The translations under genes and the position numbers were made by a program. Positions 6,405 to 8,824 of a stretch of 8,824 nucleotides of DNA are shown here, piece by piece (position 1 is the stretch's first letter; each line of letters starts with the position of its first letter). Source of the stretch: DATCVR01 sp036566745 (GTDB lineage: Bacteria; Actinomycetota; Actinomycetes; Jiangellales; Jiangellaceae); the NCBI GenBank assembly GCA_036566745.1, contig DATCVR010000262.1:1-8824 (forward strand), read 5' to 3'. The notes under the pieces are model-generated. The model did not search any database. It saw nothing but the letters and a program-made list of their open reading frames with translations, and was not told where the DNA came from.

Positions 6405-6422
6405 CTGAGTAGTTCTGCGCAG
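6405..6422 (+). promoter_or_regulatory. candidate MacR box B upstream of the cdsA-like operon
   Basis: CTGAGTAGTTCTGCGCAG is an imperfect 18-bp palindrome with a 2-nt centre (6 of 8 outer pairs match). Its inner 16 bases match 10 of the 14 specified positions of the MacR box TGAGTACnnGTACTCA as I recall it. The left half is identical to site A2. It lies 59 bp before the cdsA-like ATG and 10 bp after the regulator's stop. TAACTG at 6433-6438 could be a weak -10, which would place the box near the -35 region. Confidence 0.55.
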
Positions 6423-6480
6423 CCCACCCGGGTAACTGCACCGATGCGCGGGCTCGATCCGCCGACCAGGCTCGGACGTC

Positions 6481-7350
6481 ATGGAGACGACACTCACCCT
6501 GACGGCATCGGCGCTGGCCGTGGGCGGCGTGGCCACCCGCGTGGCCACTCGCGCGAGCGGCGACCGGACGCTCTGGCTGCGCTTCCGTACCTGGGCCATC
6601 GCGGCGCCGATCGTCATCGTGGCCTTGACCCTTCTCGGGCGGTGGGGTGCGGCGGCGCTGGCGGCCGGGCTCGGCGCTGTGGCCGCGGTAGAGCTGGCGC
6701 GGATGTCGGCGCTGCCGCGGATCGACGCGTTCCTTCTGGCGGTCCGGGTGACCGCGCTGCCGGCGATCGTCGTGCTGGCCGCAGCGGTCCGCCCGGATGT
6801 CGAGAGCGGGGTGGTGGTCGGCGCTCTCGGGATGGTGCTGCCGCTGCTGGCCGCCATGCCCGCGATCTTGAGCGGTGACGATGTCGGTGGCGCCCGGCGT
6901 GCGGCGGTCGGCACGTTCGGGACGCTCTGGATCGGCGGCGGCCTGCTGGGGCTGGTGCTCCTGGAGGCGCGAACGGCGGTCGCGGTGTGTGTCGCGGTCG
7001 CGTTCGCCGACGTGGCGGCATGGTGCGGTGGTCGCGGGCTCCGTCGGATCCCGCTCTTCGCTCGGCCCCTCTCGCGCTTGTCGCCGGCGAAGACCTGGGG
7101 CGGTGTGGTGGGTGCGGCCGTCGGAGGCATCGCGGTGCTCGCCGTGCTCGACGCCCTGACGGTCGGGCTGGCGCTGGCCGTCGTCGTCGGAGGCGTCCTG
7201 GGCGATCTGCTGGAGTCGATGGTCAAGCGGGCCGCCGGACGCAAGGACGCCGGCGACTGGCTGCCCGGATTCGGCGGGCTGCTGGACCGGATCGACTCTC
7301 TGCTCGTCGCGCTGCCCCTGGCGACCCTGGCCGTGGCGGTGGGCGTATGA
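6481..7350 (+). CDS. CdsA/YnbB-like phosphatidate cytidylyltransferase
   Basis: A 289-residue protein with about seven to eight hydrophobic segments. It is predicted to make CDP-diacylglycerol from phosphatidate and CTP in the membrane. Motifs include LRFRTW (33-38, as in E. coli YnbB), FADVAAW (175-181) with D177, LSPAKTW (200-206) and the C-terminal CDS signature SMVKR (246-250), K255-D256 and LPGFGGLLDRIDS (261-273). The signature's usual histidine in PGHGG is F264 here. The ATG at 6481 has only a weak ribosome-binding site. The stop overlaps the next start as ATGA, so it is coupled to the acyltransferase. Its product would be the donor for the YnbA-like enzyme of the neighbouring operon. 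It is probably an accessory copy of the housekeeping CdsA, but the rest of the genome is needed to say. Confidence 0.9.
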   Translation: METTLTLTASALAVGGVATRVATRASGDRTLWLRFRTWAIAAPIVIVALTLLGRWGAAALAAGLGAVAAVELARMSALPRIDAFLLAVRVTALPAIVVLAAAVRPDVESGVVVGALGMVLPLLAAMPAILSGDDVGGARRAAVGTFGTLWIGGGLLGLVLLEARTAVAVCVAVAFADVAAWCGGRGLRRIPLFARPLSRLSPAKTWGGVVGAAVGGIAVLAVLDALTVGLALAVVVGGVLGDLLESMVKRAAGRKDAGDWLPGFGGLLDRIDSLLVALPLATLAVAVGV

Positions 7351-8642
7351 GCGCGCCGCTGCTCACCCGCGCCGGCGGGCGCCCGGCGACGGTCGCGCCG
7401 TGGATCGGACAGGTCGGCGGCGTCGTCCTGCTGGCGGGCGTGCTGGTCTCGGCGCTGCGCCGGCTCGTCTGGCGTGCGGCGCTCGTCCTGACGGGAGGGT
7501 TCCGGGTGGACGGGCGGCTGCCCGAGGGTGCCTGCGTGGTGGTCGCGAACCACTCCTCCCATGCGGACACCGCGGCCGTCCTCGCAGCCATCGACGCGGC
7601 CCACCGTCCGCGCGTCGCCGCGGCCGCCGACTACTGGTTCGCCCGGCCGGCCCGCCGAGCGGTGTGCCGGGAGCTGGCGGCCGGGTTCCCGGTGCGTCGC
7701 GGAGGTGGCGGGAGCGACGACCTCGCGGCCGCCGGGACCTTGCTGGCCGAGGGACGGGCGGTGGTCGTCTTCCCGGAGGGGACGCGGAGCAGGCACGGCG
7801 AGATCGGCCGGTTCCACACCGGCGCCGCTCGTCTGGCGTCGTCGGCCGGTGTACCCATCGTGCCGGTGTCGATCGCCGGTACCGGCGCGCTGCTACCGGC
7901 GCACGGCCGGATCCGTCGCTCGCCGGTCCGCGTCCGGATCGGTGCACCGGTGCTGGTGACCGATCCTCGCGCCGACAGCGACCGTGCACGGGACCGGATC
8001 GTCGCCGGGCTGCGCGAGGTGGAGGCGCAGGGGGCGAACCGCGACCGCCGTCCGCTCGTCTGCCGTCCGCTCGTCCGGGATCGCGTCGCGCGGGCGGTCC
8101 GCGGCTGGCGCGGCGTGGCTCTCGTGGGCGGCTGGGCGTTCGCCGAGGCGATCTCCTGGCCGCTGTTGCCGGAGGTGGTGCTGTTCGTGGTCCTGCTCGC
8201 GGCTCCCCGGCGGTGGATCTCGCTGGTCCCGGTCGCCGTCGTGTCCGGCGTGGTGGGTGGCCTGGTCGGATGGCTGCTGGCAGGGACGCACGGGCCGGCC
8301 CCGCAGCCCCTGGTCACCGATGCCATGCGCGAGACCGTTGTCCTCCAGACCGAGCGGGACGGAGCCGCTGCTGTCCGGAACCAGCCGCTGTCGGGCATCC
8401 CGTACAAGGTGTACGTGGCCCACGCCGGGGAGGCCGGAGTCGATCCGGTGTGGTTCGGCGTCGAGTCCCTGGCCGCGCGCGGAGCCCGCATCGGGGTGCT
8501 GGGTGTGGCGTTCGCCGGGCTCGGGGTGCTCGTCGGGCGGCGTCAGCGAGCGTACCCGTGGATCGTGCTCGCGGCCGGTGTGACGTTCACGGTCGGACTC
8601 GCGGTCGTCGTCTCGGCGTGGGAGCCGGCGACGTTCGTGTGA
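7347..8642 (+). CDS. PlsC-type lysophospholipid acyltransferase fused to a DedA/YqaA-like (VTT) membrane domain
   Basis: A 431-residue fusion. Residues about 20-235 are a 1-acylglycerol-3-phosphate O-acyltransferase-type domain. It has an N-terminal hydrophobic helix (20-36), catalytic NHSSHAD (68-74; H69 and D74), FPEGTRS (142-148) for glycerol-phosphate binding, GRFHTGA (154-160) and VPIVPVSI (169-176). Residues about 255-431 are a second membrane domain, AFAEAISWPLLPEVVLF (264-280), then IPYKVYVAHAGEAGV (351-365) and ESLAARGAR (373-381), ending in two hydrophobic helices. This pattern resembles YqaA/DedA-family VTT proteins, some of which translocate lipids across membranes. The start ATG overlaps the cdsA-like stop. 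The family normally has about 200-260 residues, so the extra domain is clear. The acyl donor and acceptor are unknown. A non-enzymatic role for the membrane domain cannot be excluded. Confidence 0.87.
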   Translation: MSAPLLTRAGGRPATVAPWIGQVGGVVLLAGVLVSALRRLVWRAALVLTGGFRVDGRLPEGACVVVANHSSHADTAAVLAAIDAAHRPRVAAAADYWFARPARRAVCRELAAGFPVRRGGGGSDDLAAAGTLLAEGRAVVVFPEGTRSRHGEIGRFHTGAARLASSAGVPIVPVSIAGTGALLPAHGRIRRSPVRVRIGAPVLVTDPRADSDRARDRIVAGLREVEAQGANRDRRPLVCRPLVRDRVARAVRGWRGVALVGGWAFAEAISWPLLPEVVLFVVLLAAPRRWISLVPVAVVSGVVGGLVGWLLAGTHGPAPQPLVTDAMRETVVLQTERDGAAAVRNQPLSGIPYKVYVAHAGEAGVDPVWFGVESLAARGARIGVLGVAFAGLGVLVGRRQRAYPWIVLAAGVTFTVGLAVVVSAWEPATFV

Positions 8643-8692
8643 GCCTGGCCACGACCGGCCGGGCGGAGTGGTGCGGACCGCATCGGACCGGC

Positions 8693-8698
8693 TACGGT
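8693..8698 (+). promoter_or_regulatory. candidate -10 element of the riboswitch transcript
   Basis: TACGGT fits TAnnnT, and transcription would start about 6 nt later at roughly 8704-8706, just before the aptamer's first paired bases. No good -35 was found. Confidence 0.35.
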
Positions 8699-8702
8699 TG
8701 CG

Positions 8703-8807
8703 GCAGCGAAGGGGAGTAGCCCCCAATGTCGCGGTCGACACACTGATCCTCTCTGAGGGTCCGGCCGCGCGGCCTCTACTCGAGGCGGGCGAGACCTTCG
8801 ACCAAGG
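8703..8807 (+). ncRNA. yybP-ykoY family manganese riboswitch
   Basis: The two conserved ends of this class are present: AAGGGGAGTAGC (8709-8720) and GCGAGACCTT (8789-8798). P1 pairs CGAAGG (8707-8712) with CCTTCG (8795-8800). P2 pairs GCCC (8719-8722) with GGGC (8787-8790). Between them are hairpins 8727-8740 (TGTCG/CGACA), 8745-8761 (GATCCTC/GAGGGTC with one G-T pair) and 8763-8774 (GGCC/GGCC). Known members sense Mn2+ and control Mn2+ exporters such as MntP, or UPF0016/TMEM165-type and TerC-like proteins. A plausible translational switch is visible: the P1 strand CCTT (8795-8798) could instead pair with AAGG (8804-8807), a possible Shine-Dalgarno 5 nt before ATG 8813. The controlled gene lies outside the window on the same strand. 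Confidence 0.85.
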
Positions 8808-8824
8808 CAGCGATGCCGGGTCGA

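Noticed and set aside
5070..7817. A 915-codon open frame on the minus strand
   Set aside because: It is antisense to the kinase, regulator, cytidylyltransferase and acyltransferase, all well supported. It has no recognisable domain and a composition dominated by A, R, S, T and P.
8714..8781. GAGTAG (8714-8719) and its complement CTACTC (8776-8781) as further MacR half-sites
   Set aside because: The first is the conserved loop sequence of the riboswitch. Neither has the palindromic partner seen upstream of the lipid operons.

Overview
The window looks like chromosomal DNA of a high-GC actinobacterium. Coding regions are strongly G/C-biased at third positions, GTG starts are frequent, and the two-component pair resembles the actinobacterial MacS/MacR family. 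I cannot assign a genus from the sequence alone.

Layout. (1) Positions 1-1453, minus strand: an ECF41/SigJ-type sigma factor with a fused SnoaL-like C-terminal domain, followed by the start of an NmrA/epimerase-like SDR that runs off the window. This is the classical ECF41 plus 'COE' gene context, and the 87-bp gap holds a candidate ECF41 promoter. (2) Positions 1454-1976 hold no convincing gene. They carry a degraded tRNA/tmRNA 3' end (about 1871-1905), which may be an attachment-site scar. (3) Positions 1977-3212, plus: a membrane-anchored protein with a modified Nudix box. (4) Positions 3258-3917, plus: a pterin-4a-carbinolamine dehydratase-like domain fused to a VOC/glyoxalase-like domain, ending in a terminator-like hairpin. 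(5) Positions 4049-6395, plus: a three-gene operon with ATGA overlaps, encoding a YnbA-like CDP-alcohol phosphatidyltransferase, a MacS-like sensor kinase and a MacR-like response regulator. (6) Positions 6481-8642, plus: a two-gene operon with an ATGA overlap, encoding a CdsA/YnbB-like phosphatidate cytidylyltransferase and a PlsC-type acyltransferase fused to a DedA/YqaA-like (VTT) membrane domain. (7) Positions 8703-8807, plus: a yybP-ykoY (Mn2+) riboswitch aptamer, whose regulated gene lies beyond the window.

How the genes fit together. The most interesting unit is 3940-8642. Three membrane-lipid functions are present: acylation of a lysophosphatidate-like acceptor, activation of phosphatidate to CDP-diacylglycerol, and transfer of the phosphatidyl group to an alcohol. 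They surround a MacRS-type two-component system, and a possible lipid-translocating domain is fused to the acyltransferase. The intergenic regions before both operons carry the same GAGTAG half-sites arranged like the published MacR box. I infer a self-contained, envelope-sensing phospholipid cassette comparable to enterobacterial ynbAB, but with its own regulator. The lipid product, the signal and the regulation are not shown by the sequence.
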